NCBI GenBank assembly: GCA_017425655.1
Contig: JAFPAT010000059.1
Span: forward strand, 1 to 51,754
Length of the DNA: 51,754 nt
From: Rikenellaceae bacterium
Lineage (GTDB): Bacteria > Bacteroidota > Bacteroidia > Bacteroidales > Rikenellaceae
Direction: 5' to 3'
Positions within the stretch are counted from its first letter, which is position 1; each line of letters starts with the position of its first letter. The notes under the pieces are model-generated. The model had not been told where the DNA came from. It did not search any database and saw nothing but the letters and a program-made list of their open reading frames with translations. This document shows, piece after piece, positions 18,297 to 27,442 of this stretch. Made by a program: the position numbers and the translations under genes.

Positions 18297-19601
18297 CTAC
18301 TTTTGACGGAAATAGATCTGCATCGGCACACCCGAGAAATCCCAGTTGCTGCGGATCTTATTTTCGAGGAATCGTCGATACGGCTCCTTGATGTACTGCG
18401 GCAGATTGACAAAGAATGCAAATGCCGGAGTGGGTGAGGGAAGCTGCATCGCGTACTTGATGCGGATATACTTACCCTTTGTCGAAGGGGGAGGTGTCTC
18501 CTCGATAATCGGCAGAATATACTCGTTGAACTCCGAAGTGGCAATGCGGCGGCAACGCGAATTATATACGCGGATAGCCTGCTGCATAACCTCCAAGATG
18601 CGCTGCTTGTTGATTACCGATGTGAAGATAATGGGCAGATCCGAGAACGGAGCGAACTTCTTTTCGAGGAACTCGCGCCACTCTTTCATTGTGTTGCTCT
18701 CCTTTTCGATCAAGTCCCACTTATTTACAACTACCACGCAGCCCTTCTTGTTGCGCACAATCAGATTAAAGATGTTGATATCCTGCGACTCGATACCCTG
18801 TTTAGCGTCAAGCATCAGAATACATACATCCGAATTCTCGATAGCACGAATCGAACGCATAACCGAATAGAACTCCAAATCTTCGGTAACCTTGCCCTTT
18901 TTACGCATACCTGCGGTATCGACCAGATAGAAGTCCATACCATATTTGTTGTAGCGAGTGTGGATCGAGTCGCGCGTAGTACCCGCAATAGGCGTTACGA
19001 TATTACGCTCATCACCTAACAGAGCATTGGTCATCGACGACTTACCAACGTTGGGACGACCTACGATCGTGATGCGGGGCAGATCCTCAAACTCCTCGGC
19101 TTTGGTGTCTTCGGGCAGAGCCTCGATGATTGCATCCATCATCTCGCCGGTGCCACTACCACTCATCGCGCAGATGGTGATAGGCTCGCCCAGACCGAGT
19201 GAATAGAATTCCATTGCACCATACTGCTGGTCATAGTTATCTACCTTATTTACAACGAGAATAACCTTCTTCGTGGTGCGGCGCAGAATGTCGGCCATCA
19301 TCATATCGAGGTCGGTAATGCCGGTCGAAACCTCGACCATAAACAGAATTACGTCAGCCTCATCAATTGCCAACATAACCTGACGACGAATCTCATCTTC
19401 GAATATGTCGTCGCTACCAACGGTGTAGCCACCGGTGTCGATTACCGAAAATTCGCGGCCATCCCAATCTGAACGACCATAGTGGCGGTCGCGGGTAGTG
19501 CCTGCGGTACCATCGACAATCGCCTGTCGCATGCCGACCAGACGGTTGAAGAGGGTGCTTTTGCCCACATTGGGGCGTCCAACAATTGCTACTAAACTCA
19601 T
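18297..19601 (-). CDS. der: Ribosome-assembly GTPase Der (EngA)
   Basis: Double-GTPase needed for 50S subunit maturation. 434 residues from ATG 19601; the frame continues 17 codons upstream, but that would overrun the promoter. Two G domains: [15 protein letters not shown] with DTGGY and NKVD (first), [17 protein letters not shown] with [10 protein letters not shown] and NKWD (second), then the KH-like C-terminal domain (about 345-434) with ATSEFNEYI and [18 protein letters not shown]. It has its own consensus promoter and terminator, so it is a single-gene unit. Confidence 0.98.
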   Translation of the reverse strand: MSLVAIVGRPNVGKSTLFNRLVGMRQAIVDGTAGTTRDRHYGRSDWDGREFSVIDTGGYTVGSDDIFEDEIRRQVMLAIDEADVILFMVEVSTGITDLDMMMADILRRTTKKVILVVNKVDNYDQQYGAMEFYSLGLGEPITICAMSGSGTGEMMDAIIEALPEDTKAEEFEDLPRITIVGRPNVGKSSMTNALLGDERNIVTPIAGTTRDSIHTRYNKYGMDFYLVDTAGMRKKGKVTEDLEFYSVMRSIRAIENSDVCILMLDAKQGIESQDINIFNLIVRNKKGCVVVVNKWDLIEKESNTMKEWREFLEKKFAPFSDLPIIFTSVINKQRILEVMQQAIRVYNSRCRRIATSEFNEYILPIIEETPPPSTKGKYIRIKYAMQLPSPTPAFAFFVNLPQYIKEPYRRFLENKIRSNWDFSGVPMQIYFRQK

Positions 19602-19622
19602 AGTATTCTTTGATTTTGGGCA

Positions 19623-19653
19623 CAAAGATAGCGCAAATCCCGCTATCGGCAAA
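19623..19653 (-). promoter_or_regulatory. der promoter
   Basis: Minus strand TTTG (19653-19650), 19 bases, TATCTTTG (19630-19623): an exact consensus match. It fixes the der start at ATG 19601 rather than further upstream. Confidence 0.8.
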
Positions 19654-19715
19654 AGTTTTACGCACGAAAAGCACGAAAAGGGCTCTGTAATAGCTGTGAT
19701 TTAGAAAATTTTGAC

Positions 19716-19723
19716 TAACTTTG
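19716..19723 (+). promoter_or_regulatory. -7 element for the acidic protein-rsmI operon
   Basis: TAACTTTG fits TAnnTTTG, with a weak TGTG about 18 bases upstream. The predicted transcript begins near 19729, which excludes a start at 19721 and supports ATG 19751. Confidence 0.55.
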
Positions 19724-19750
19724 AGGGTTAAAACATCAGATGCAATATAT

Positions 19751-21145
19751 ATGCAGATCAAGGATATTAAAACATTGGTTGCTCGTCTTGGTGCAATCGT
19801 TGATGGTTGGGATGAGAAGGTGGGCGCGCCTGCCGTTGAACGACATATAGCGGCTTCGCTTTTGGCGGAGTTGTACGAGGCTGTGAAATTTGATGCGGCA
19901 CTCGCTGCAACAACCCTCGCCGAGACTGAAAAGGTTGAGGAAGAGGTTGCTGTTGAGCCTATGGCGGTGGTTGAGCAGAGCACGGAAGAGGTCGAGGAGA
20001 GCTCTCCTGCGGTGATTGATCTTTCGGATATATTCGGTTTCTCGTCGGATGATGACGAGGTAGCCGACGAGGAGGTTGATTTGCCATTGACGGAAGAGGC
20101 TGCTACTGCCGTGGAGGAGCCTGCGGATGAGGTTGAACAAGAGCCCGAAGAAGAGCCCCTGCCGATAGAAATAGAGGAAGAGTCGGCGATCGAAGATGAG
20201 ATCGAAGAGGCGATTGAAGAAACGATTGATGCTGATGAGCAAATTGTAGCAGAGGAGTCGCCCTCCGAGGAGGTTGTGGAGGAGAAGTCTGTGGAAGAGA
20301 AGATAGAAGAGGTTGAAGAAACAATGCAGCCCGAAGAGGAGGTAGAGCCGCTTGCTGAACTTGTTGAGGAGGAAAAGACAGAAGAGCCTATCGAGGAGAT
20401 CGCCGCTGAACAATCAACCGAAACAGCCGAATCGCCATCAGAGGTTGCCGAGCCGAAGAGTGTGCCGCAGACATCGCTGTTTGATATGGATATGGTTCGT
20501 CGCCCGCGTTCGTCAAACAGCCGTCGAGTAATTATGTCGCTCTATGGCGAGTCGCCCACGCGCCGCGAAAAGAGCGAGAAGGTTGAAAAGAACGAGAAGC
20601 ATAGTGTGAAGGAGGAGCAGCCCGCACCCGAAAATGTGGAGCAGAAATCAGCGGTCGCACCGCAGAGTGATCCTATTCAGAATGTGCCTGTTGAAAATAC
20701 TCCCATTCAAACTGAACCTACGCAAAACAACGCAGCGGCAAATGAACAGCCTGCCGAGGAGCCTATAACGGTGGCAGTTTCGGCGGCCGAGCGAATTGCC
20801 GCAGCGCAAGTCGAGGGTCAGGGTACACAGGTGCTTGGTGAGGTTATTGGTGCAGGAACGACCACTCTGGCCGATGCAGTTGCTGCAAGCCAGCCGCAAA
20901 TTCAGACGGTGCAGAATGATCGCGTCGGCTCGTTGCGTAGTTCGATCGGTATTAATGACCGCTTTATTCTGATTCGTGATCTGTTTAATGGAGATGGAGC
21001 AGCTTACGAGAAGGCTATCGAAGAGCTTGACTCGTTTGATGACTTCAACGAGTGCCTGGTGCATATTGCTACCGAGTATCGCTGGAATCCCAATAGCGAT
21101 GGCGCACGAATGATTATGGATCTGATTACCCGCAAGTTGTTATAA
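19751..21145 (+). CDS. Acidic low-complexity protein of unknown function
   Basis: 464 residues, not recognised as a named family. Three parts are visible. An N-terminal helical module (about 1-55: MQIKDIKTLVARLGAIVDGW, then LLAELYEAVKFD). A very long Glu-rich, probably disordered stretch (about 60-245), then a mixed polar region with Gln/Pro/Ala (about 250-375). A compact C-terminal module (about 385-464) begins GSLRSSIGINDRFILIRDLF and contains GDGAAYEKAIEELDSFDD and EYRWNPNSDGARMIMDLITR. The folded ends with a disordered acidic linker suggest a scaffold or tether. It is 6 bases upstream of rsmI. Such sequence is unlikely to be an artefact because its reading frame stays open for 1.4 kb. Confidence 0.82.
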   Translation: MQIKDIKTLVARLGAIVDGWDEKVGAPAVERHIAASLLAELYEAVKFDAALAATTLAETEKVEEEVAVEPMAVVEQSTEEVEESSPAVIDLSDIFGFSSDDDEVADEEVDLPLTEEAATAVEEPADEVEQEPEEEPLPIEIEEESAIEDEIEEAIEETIDADEQIVAEESPSEEVVEEKSVEEKIEEVEETMQPEEEVEPLAELVEEEKTEEPIEEIAAEQSTETAESPSEVAEPKSVPQTSLFDMDMVRRPRSSNSRRVIMSLYGESPTRREKSEKVEKNEKHSVKEEQPAPENVEQKSAVAPQSDPIQNVPVENTPIQTEPTQNNAAANEQPAEEPITVAVSAAERIAAAQVEGQGTQVLGEVIGAGTTTLADAVAASQPQIQTVQNDRVGSLRSSIGINDRFILIRDLFNGDGAAYEKAIEELDSFDDFNECLVHIATEYRWNPNSDGARMIMDLITRKLL

Positions 21146-21151
21146 ACGCCT

Positions 21152-21856
21152 ATGGCCAAATTATATATTGTGCCGACTCCGATCGGTAACCTTGAAGATA
21201 TCACCCTCCGCGCTATCCGCATATTGGAGGAGGTTGATTATATTCTTGCAGAGGATACACGCACTACTTCGGTGCTGTTGAAACATCTCGGCATCGAGAA
21301 GAAGATGTATTCTCATCATAAATTCAACGAACATGCCACTTCGGCAATGGTAGCCGAGGCTATCGAGGGCGGTCGCAATGTGGCGTTGGTGTCGGATGCA
21401 GGTACTCCCGGTATCTCCGATCCTGGTTTTTTGCTTGTGCGCACCTGCGTAGAGGCGGGATTGGATGTCGAGACGCTGCCCGGACCTACGGCCTTTGTGC
21501 CTGCATTGGTGCAGAGTGGTTTCCCTTGTGATCGTTTCTGCTTCGAGGGTTTTCTTCCCCAGAAGAAGGGTCGCAATAAACGCATTGCGGCATTGGCCGA
21601 TGAGGAGCGTACGATGATCTTTTATGAGTCGCCCTTCCGTGTTGTGAAGCTCTTGCAACAACTTTCGGAGGTTATGGGTAACGAGCGTGAAGCCTCTGTG
21701 TCGCGTGAGATAACAAAGAAATTCGAACAAACCGTACGTGGTACGCTTGCGGAGTTGATAGAGCACTTTACGCAGAATGATCCGAAGGGTGAGTTTGTGA
21801 TTATCGTGTCGGGCAAACCCAAAGCACGCCGTGCTGCAGAGGACGACGAAGAGTAA
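21152..21856 (+). CDS. rsmI: 16S rRNA (cytidine1402-2'-O)-methyltransferase
   Basis: Methylates the ribose of C1402 in 16S rRNA with SAM. 234 residues. Seen: YIVPTPIGNLEDITLRAIR at the N-terminus, AEDTRTTSVLLKHLGI, SDAGTPGISDPGFLLVR (SAM loop), LPGPTAFVPALVQSG and EGFLPQKKGR. The C-terminus is shorter than E. coli RsmI (about 286), as in other Bacteroidetes. Its TAA overlaps the ATG of the acyltransferase by one base. It is the canonical copy; the gene at 708-1421 is a diverged relative. Confidence 0.95.
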   Translation: MAKLYIVPTPIGNLEDITLRAIRILEEVDYILAEDTRTTSVLLKHLGIEKKMYSHHKFNEHATSAMVAEAIEGGRNVALVSDAGTPGISDPGFLLVRTCVEAGLDVETLPGPTAFVPALVQSGFPCDRFCFEGFLPQKKGRNKRIAALADEERTMIFYESPFRVVKLLQQLSEVMGNEREASVSREITKKFEQTVRGTLAELIEHFTQNDPKGEFVIIVSGKPKARRAAEDDEE

Positions 21857-22782
21857 TGAAACGTAGCGATCGAATCAAATATCATCTGATAATGGGCTTT
21901 GGGCGTGCGGTTGGCGCATTGCCCGATTGGTTCATTTATGGTTGTCTGGGTCGTTTTATCTATTTCGTAATTTATCGTGTAATCGGTTATCGCATTAAGG
22001 TAGTTCGTCGCAATTTGTGCCGAGCATTTCCTGAAAAGAGCGAGCAGGAACGACGCGATATTGAGCGAAATTTCTATAAACATCTGGCCGAATTGGTTAT
22101 CAACATAATCGACATGTCAAATATTTCGTACGATGATTTGCGTGATCATATGCGTATGGAGAATATCGAGCAGCATCGTGCCGAAACGACCGGTCGTTCA
22201 TGGGTGGCAATGATGGCCCATTTTGGTTGTTGGGAGTACTTCGGAGCATATCAACTCTACGATGAGCGTGCGCAGGTGGTGGGTGTATATCATCCGTTGC
22301 GTAATGCGGCGTTCGATCGATATTTCTATGCGATCCGTTCGCGTTTCGGATTGTTGCCTATGCCGATGAAGGATATTGCCCGTTTCGGTATTCGTCATCG
22401 CGACGGATATGATGGTCGCCCGATAGTTTATGGAATGATTGCCGATCAGCGTCCGCCACAAGATGATAAGAATCAGACGTTTGATTTTCTGGGATGTCCG
22501 ACATCGTTTTTTATGGGTAGCGAGTGGATTGCGCGTCGTTTGGGACTGCCTGCATATTTCCTGCGAGTAAATAAAGTTGGACGAGCAAAGTATAGTTGTA
22601 GGTGGGAGTGCATCTACGATGGCCAAGAGGAGATTGCCGAGGGCGAGATTACACGCCGCTATGTGGAGGCTCTTGATGCGATGATTCGTCGCGAACCGCA
22701 TCTCTATCTCTGGTCGCATCGCCGTTGGAAACATCTTGATATAGCCGAGGACGCGGCTCGTGCGGAGCAAAATGCTAAATAA
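21856..22782 (+). CDS. Lipid A-type lauroyl/lysophospholipid acyltransferase (LpxL/HtrB family)
   Basis: 308 residues. Seen: an N-terminal hydrophobic anchor (DWFIYGCLGRFIYFVIYRVI), the catalytic HX4E in MAHFGCWEYFGAY, and GMIADQRPPQDDKNQTFDFL, the substrate loop of this family. The C-terminal part ends in a YLWSHRRWK block typical of LpxL homologues. It probably adds a secondary acyl chain to lipid A at the inner membrane. It is coupled to rsmI by a one-base overlap and followed 36 bases later by a GT2 gene, consistent with envelope glycolipid synthesis. Confidence 0.9.
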   Translation: MKRSDRIKYHLIMGFGRAVGALPDWFIYGCLGRFIYFVIYRVIGYRIKVVRRNLCRAFPEKSEQERRDIERNFYKHLAELVINIIDMSNISYDDLRDHMRMENIEQHRAETTGRSWVAMMAHFGCWEYFGAYQLYDERAQVVGVYHPLRNAAFDRYFYAIRSRFGLLPMPMKDIARFGIRHRDGYDGRPIVYGMIADQRPPQDDKNQTFDFLGCPTSFFMGSEWIARRLGLPAYFLRVNKVGRAKYSCRWECIYDGQEEIAEGEITRRYVEALDAMIRREPHLYLWSHRRWKHLDIAEDAARAEQNAK

Positions 22783-22818
22783 AGGTAACGCTAATTCGGC
22801 ACCAAAGACAGAACAATT

Positions 22819-23829
22819 ATGAGTAACGTCAAAGTCGTCATATTGAATTGGAATGGTCGCGCCCATTTGGAGCGTTACTTGCCGAGCGTTGTGCAATATA
22901 CAATGCCCAAGTTCGATGTTGTGGTTGCCGATAATGGCTCGACAGATTCGTCGCTCGAATATGTAGCAACACAATTCCCGGCAGTCGAGATTGTGCGATT
23001 GGATCGTAACTATGGTTTTGCCGAGGGTTACAATCGGGCGTTGGCGCAGATCGATGCCAAATATTATATTCTGCTCAACTCTGATGTTGAGGTAACCGAG
23101 GGGTGGTGTGAGCCGTTGATCGAGGCTCTGGATGCTGATCCGCAGTTGGCAGCCGTTGCTCCGAAATTGTTGGCCGATACCGACCGCGAGCGATTTGAGT
23201 ATGCCGGTGCGAGTGGCGGATTTATTGATATTCTTGGCTACCCGTTTTGCCGTGGCCGTATTTTGAGTACGGTTGAAATCGATGAAGGTCAATACGATAC
23301 ACCACGTGAGGTCTTTTGGGCAAGTGGTGCTGCATTTGCTTGTCGAGCAGATGTTTATAAGTCGCACGGAGGTTTTGATGGCGATTTCTTTGCGCATATG
23401 GAGGAGATCGATCTCTGCTGGCGAATGCAGTCGTCGGGCTATCGAATCGGCGTAGAGCCTCGCTCGAAGGTCTATCATTTAGGTGGCGGTACGCTCAATG
23501 TGCTCTCTCCGCGAAAGACTATGTTAAATCATCGTAATAACCTTGCGATGTTATATAAGAATCTTCCGACGGCGCATCTGTTTTGGATACTTCCGTTGCG
23601 ATTGTTGCTTGATGGCGCAGCGGCTGCGGGCTATCTTGTTAAGGGCAAGTGGCAAGGTGTCGTTGCGGTGTGGAAGGCGCATATGGGATTCTACTCGATG
23701 CTCGGCTCATTGCACCAAAAACGACAGACTGAACGAGCTAAACGGGCACCTCTGCCTGCAACCGTATATCGAGGCTCTGTTATCATCAGACGACTATTTG
23801 GCGGTAAAAAATTTGGCTCGATGATGTAG
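22819..23829 (+). CDS. Family 2 glycosyltransferase
   Basis: 336 residues, GT-A fold. Seen: VILNWNGRAHLERYLPSV, VADNGSTDSSLEYV (nucleotide-sugar site), LLNSDVEV (DXD-like metal site), WASGAAFACRADVY and HMEEIDLCWRMQSSGY, the ED acceptor motif of rhamnosyltransferase-like GT2 enzymes. A hydrophobic stretch near 250-270 (HLFWILPLRLLLDGAAAAGY) may contact the membrane. The donor and acceptor are not determinable. It lies between the LpxL-like gene and a polyprenol-phosphate glycosyltransferase gene, so lipid-linked glycan synthesis is likely. Confidence 0.9.
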   Translation: MSNVKVVILNWNGRAHLERYLPSVVQYTMPKFDVVVADNGSTDSSLEYVATQFPAVEIVRLDRNYGFAEGYNRALAQIDAKYYILLNSDVEVTEGWCEPLIEALDADPQLAAVAPKLLADTDRERFEYAGASGGFIDILGYPFCRGRILSTVEIDEGQYDTPREVFWASGAAFACRADVYKSHGGFDGDFFAHMEEIDLCWRMQSSGYRIGVEPRSKVYHLGGGTLNVLSPRKTMLNHRNNLAMLYKNLPTAHLFWILPLRLLLDGAAAAGYLVKGKWQGVVAVWKAHMGFYSMLGSLHQKRQTERAKRAPLPATVYRGSVIIRRLFGGKKFGSMM

Positions 23830-23837
23830 CTTTCGCA

Positions 23838-23854
23838 TAATTTTGTTAAATTTG
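23838..23854 (+). promoter_or_regulatory. Two tandem -7 elements before the DPM1-like gene
   Basis: TAATTTTG (23838-23845) and TAAATTTG (23847-23854) both fit TAnnTTTG in the 54-base gap. No good TTTG box is seen, so this is an internal promoter candidate only. Confidence 0.45.
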
Positions 23855-23883
23855 TTATTGAAACGTACAAACTAATTAAAGCT

Positions 23884-24603
23884 ATGAGAAATCTGGTTTT
23901 GATACCTACATACAACGAACGCGAAAATGTCTCGGCAATGATTGACAAGGTCTTTTCGTTGCCTGTTGCGTTCGATATCCTGATTATCGACGACGGCTCG
24001 CCCGATGGTACAGCCGATATTGTTCGTGAGCGACAGAAGGATTATCCCGATCGTCTGCATCTGCTTTGCCGCAAAGGTAAACTCGGATTGGGAACAGCCT
24101 ATCTGGCAGGTTTCCGTTGGGGCTTGGAACGCGACTATGACTATATTATCGAGATGGATTGCGACTTCTCGCACAATCCTGACGATCTGCCACGACTGAT
24201 TGCAGCAGCCGAAGAGGGTGCCGATGTTGTTGTCGGCTCGCGCTATGTGCAGGGTGTCAATGTTGTCAATTGGCCGATGTCGCGTCTGCTGATGTCATAT
24301 TGCGCATCAATCTATGTGCGCACCGTAACACGAATGCCTGTACACGATGCAACTGCGGGATTTGTCTGCTACTCGCGCCGCGTGTTGGAGCGCATTGATC
24401 TGGATAAGGTCGAGATGAAGGGCTATGGTTTTCAGATCGAGATGAAATATACCTCGTGGAAGTTGGGCTTTAAGATTCGCGAGGTGTCGATCATCTTTAT
24501 TGACCGCGTGCTTGGCCAGTCGAAGATGAGTAGCTCAATCTTTGGCGAGGCCTTCTTTGGCGTGATGAAGTTGCGCCTGCGCAAGATTAAGCCCCGCGCA
24601 TAA
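23884..24603 (+). CDS. Polyprenol-phosphate glycosyltransferase (DPM1-like GT2)
   Basis: 239 residues. Seen: LIPTYNERENVSAMIDKVF, ILIIDDGSPDGTADIV, KLGLGTAYLAGFRWGL, EMDCDFSHNPDDLPRL (DXD-type metal site) and VVVGSRYVQG. Length and motifs match dolichol/polyprenol-phosphate mannose synthases without the C-terminal membrane part. It would load a sugar on undecaprenyl- or polyprenyl-phosphate at the cytoplasmic face. The sugar is not certain. Confidence 0.93.
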   Translation: MRNLVLIPTYNERENVSAMIDKVFSLPVAFDILIIDDGSPDGTADIVRERQKDYPDRLHLLCRKGKLGLGTAYLAGFRWGLERDYDYIIEMDCDFSHNPDDLPRLIAAAEEGADVVVGSRYVQGVNVVNWPMSRLLMSYCASIYVRTVTRMPVHDATAGFVCYSRRVLERIDLDKVEMKGYGFQIEMKYTSWKLGFKIREVSIIFIDRVLGQSKMSSSIFGEAFFGVMKLRLRKIKPRA

Positions 24604-24631
24604 GGCATAAACAGAGAGTCTTAATAACGCT

Positions 24632-24662
24632 ACGGCGGAACGCAACGATGCGAGTCCGCCGT
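24632..24662 (+). other. Stem-loop without T run
   Basis: ACGGCGGA ... TCCGCCGT, an 8-bp stem with an inner CGCA/TGCG stem in the loop, 29 bases after the GT2 stop. There is no T tract, so factor-dependent termination or RNA processing is possible. Confidence 0.4.
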
Positions 24663-24709
24663 TCGTTGATAAAATTCCAATGAGAAAAACTAATAAATGA
24701 AGATACATT

Positions 24710-25570
24710 ATGAAACTTACAGGTAGAAGACGCAGCTCGAATGTTGAGGATCGTCGCGCAAGTGGTGGCGGTCGAATGACCAAAATGGGCTTGGGTGGTT
24801 TGCTCGTAGCAGGATTGATTACGTGGTTGCTGGGTGGTAATCCGCTGTCGGTATTGCAGAATGCTGATCTCGGCGCAATTGTTGGCGGTGAGCAGACCGA
24901 ATATGTGCCGACGGAGCGCGAAGAGAAGTTGGCGGAGTTTGCATCGCAGATTTTGGCAGGTACCGAGGATGTGTGGAGCGAACTTTTCAAGGAGATGGGA
25001 CGCACCTATCAACCTCCCCGTATGGTGCTGTTCAATGGTGCAGTGCAGTCGGGTTGCGGTGGTGCGACCTCATCGACGGGTCCGTTCTACTGCTCGGCCG
25101 ATCAGACGGTTTATATCGACCTCTCGTTTTTTGATCAGATGGAGTCGCAGTTACGTGCGGGTGGCGATTTCGCATACGCATATGTGATTGCGCACGAGGT
25201 GGGCCACCACGTTCAGTATCTGCTCGGTATTTTGGATCAGGTACAGATGCAGCGTAACCGCGTTAGCCAGAAGGAGGCTAATCGTCTGACTGTGCGTTTG
25301 GAATTGCAGGCCGATTTCTTCGCAGGTATTTGGGCACACTACGACGATAAACGCTTTGGCTCGTTGGAAGATGGCGATATCGAGGAGGGTCTTAATGCCG
25401 CTACATCGATTGGCGATGATCGTTTGCAGATGGAGGCACAGGGTTATACCGTTCCCGATTCATTTACGCACGGCACCTCGAAGCAGCGTATGACGTGGCT
25501 CAAAAAGGGCTACCAGACGGGTGATTTGAGTCGAGGCGATTCGTTCTCGATGAACTACGACGATCTGTAA
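24710..25570 (+). CDS. YpfJ-type neutral zinc metallopeptidase
   Basis: 286 residues of the YpfJ/KPN_02809 family. N-terminal basic stretch (MKLTGRRRSSNVEDRR), one membrane span (about 27-42, LGGLLVAGLITWLLGG), then an external catalytic domain. Zinc motif HEVGH at 162-166 (IAHEVGHHVQ), with Glu198 in LELQADFFAG as likely third ligand. Cys116 and Cys128 could pair outside the cytoplasm. The physiological substrate of this family is unknown. It lies 106 bases after the GT2 gene and 31 bases before the U32 gene. Confidence 0.92.
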   Translation: MKLTGRRRSSNVEDRRASGGGRMTKMGLGGLLVAGLITWLLGGNPLSVLQNADLGAIVGGEQTEYVPTEREEKLAEFASQILAGTEDVWSELFKEMGRTYQPPRMVLFNGAVQSGCGGATSSTGPFYCSADQTVYIDLSFFDQMESQLRAGGDFAYAYVIAHEVGHHVQYLLGILDQVQMQRNRVSQKEANRLTVRLELQADFFAGIWAHYDDKRFGSLEDGDIEEGLNAATSIGDDRLQMEAQGYTVPDSFTHGTSKQRMTWLKKGYQTGDLSRGDSFSMNYDDL

Positions 25571-25601
25571 AAATCGACCTATCATAATTGGCTCCTTATT
25601 A

Positions 25602-27422
25602 ATGAAAAAGGCAAAACAGACCATAGAACTTTTGGCTCCTGCACGCGACTATGATACGGCGCGTGCAGCGGTCGATTATGGTGCTGATGCCCTCTATATG
25701 GGTGGTCCGCGCTTTGGTGCGCGCTATGCTGCCGGTAACTCGATTGACGATCTGGCTCGCGCAGTGGAGTATGCACATCGTTACGGTGTGCGTGTGCACT
25801 GTACGCTCAACACAATTATCTATGACGAGGAGTTGCGTGAGGCCGAGCGTACGGCACGAGAGGTGATTGCGGCGGGTGTCGATGCACTGATTGTGCAGGA
25901 TTTGGCATTTCGACGTATGGATCTGCCACCTGTCGAACTGCACGCCTCGACGCAGATGTGTAATATGAACCCCGAGTGGGTGCGCTTCTTGGGAGAGTGC
26001 GGTTTCTCGCGTGTGATTTTGGAGCGAGCACTTACACGTGCAGAGATTCAGGCAATTCGTGCTGCGACAGCTGTCGAGTTGGAGTGTTTTGTTCACGGTG
26101 CGATATGCGTCGGACATAGTGGTCGATGTATGTTGAGTCGCACGATGAGCTCACGCAGTGGTAATCGTGGTGAGTGTAGCCAGCCGTGCCGTTTGACCTA
26201 TGACTTAAAGAGTGGCGATGGTCGTAAATTGATTGCGGGCAAGCATCTGCTTTCGGTCCGAGATTTGGATCTCTCGTCGCATATCGGCCAGATGATCGAT
26301 GACGGAATATGCTCGTTTAAGGTCGAAGGACGACTGAAAGATATATCATATATTAAAAATGTCGTGGCTTACTATCGTCGTCGTATTGACGAGGAGTTGG
26401 CTGTGCGACCGCAGTTCTGCCGTTCATCGGTAGGCGAGAGTATTCCGGATTTTACTCCCGATCCGGCGAAAAGTTTTACGCGTGGCGAGTCGTCATATAT
26501 GTACGAAGGTAAGCGTGCCGGTGTCGCTTCGTTTGATACCCCGAAGGCTGTGGGTGAATATTTAGGACGTGTTGCGCGTGCCGATGCAAAGACATTTACG
26601 CTGGATCGCTCGGTTGACCTTGCACCCGGCGATGGATTGTGCTTTATCTCCGATGGTGCGCTGACGGGAACGAATGTCAATCAGGTCGATGCTCGCCGTG
26701 TAACACCTAACAAGATGGAGGGTATTACGCGTGGTGCGGAGGTCTATCGCAATTTCGATCAGCGTTTCCGCTTGGCTCTGGATCGCAGTCGCACGCGTCG
26801 AGTGATTCCGACGAGCGCAAAGGTGCGATTCGATGAGGATGGGGTAGTGTTGCAATATATCGACTGCGAAGGCTATACGGGGGAGGCGCGATTGACCGAG
26901 TCGCTTGATGTCGCGTCGAATCTTGAACGAATGGAGCAGACGTTGCGCGAGCAGATGGCACGTAGTGGCGATACGATCTTCCGTGTTGATCACGTGCAGA
27001 TTGAGGGCGAGGTGCGTTTTGTGCCGCTGTCGAAACTCGGAGTGTTGCGCCGTGAGGCTTTGGACCGCCTGAACGAAGAGCGTTTGCAACTGCGACCTGA
27101 ACACAATTACGCGCAGGAGAATCGTGCGGCCCAACTGCCCGAAGTGAAGCTCGATGGCCATTGGAACGTAGTCAATCGACTTTCGGAGCAGTTCTACCGC
27201 GATCATGGAGCAACGCATATCGAGCGTGGTTTGGATGCGCAGAGTGATCTGCACGGTGAGCGAGTGCTGTTGAGTAGCTATTGTTTGCGCCGTGAGTTGG
27301 GAGAGTGTCTGCGCGAGGGCTCGAAGTTGCGCGATCCGCTGTATATCGAGCATGGCGCGTTCCGCTATCGTTTGGAATTCGACTGCAAGCGTTGTCAAAT
27401 GAATTTGATTTACGAAGAGTAG
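25602..27422 (+). CDS. U32 family peptidase-like protein
   Basis: 606 residues. Seen: an N-terminal TIM-barrel-like domain (LLAPARDYDTARAAVDYGAD at the start) and the U32 signature ELECFVHGAICVGHSGRC, followed by GNRGECSQPCR, whose cysteines serve the prosthetic cluster in RNA-hydroxylating members. A C-terminal DUF3656-type region extends to about 600 and ends in a further Cys pair (FDCKRCQMN). E. coli U32 relatives (TrhP, RlhA) hydroxylate tRNA or rRNA, so an RNA-modification role is as likely as proteolysis. It precedes an RlmI-like methylase gene by 20 bases. Confidence 0.93.
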   Translation: MKKAKQTIELLAPARDYDTARAAVDYGADALYMGGPRFGARYAAGNSIDDLARAVEYAHRYGVRVHCTLNTIIYDEELREAERTAREVIAAGVDALIVQDLAFRRMDLPPVELHASTQMCNMNPEWVRFLGECGFSRVILERALTRAEIQAIRAATAVELECFVHGAICVGHSGRCMLSRTMSSRSGNRGECSQPCRLTYDLKSGDGRKLIAGKHLLSVRDLDLSSHIGQMIDDGICSFKVEGRLKDISYIKNVVAYYRRRIDEELAVRPQFCRSSVGESIPDFTPDPAKSFTRGESSYMYEGKRAGVASFDTPKAVGEYLGRVARADAKTFTLDRSVDLAPGDGLCFISDGALTGTNVNQVDARRVTPNKMEGITRGAEVYRNFDQRFRLALDRSRTRRVIPTSAKVRFDEDGVVLQYIDCEGYTGEARLTESLDVASNLERMEQTLREQMARSGDTIFRVDHVQIEGEVRFVPLSKLGVLRREALDRLNEERLQLRPEHNYAQENRAAQLPEVKLDGHWNVVNRLSEQFYRDHGATHIERGLDAQSDLHGERVLLSSYCLRRELGECLREGSKLRDPLYIEHGAFRYRLEFDCKRCQMNLIYEE

Positions 27423-27442
27423 AAAAGAAGATATATAAATAG

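Noticed and set aside
24632-24662. Intrinsic terminator after the DPM1-like gene
   Set aside because: A good stem but no T run follows, so it is listed only as a stem-loop.
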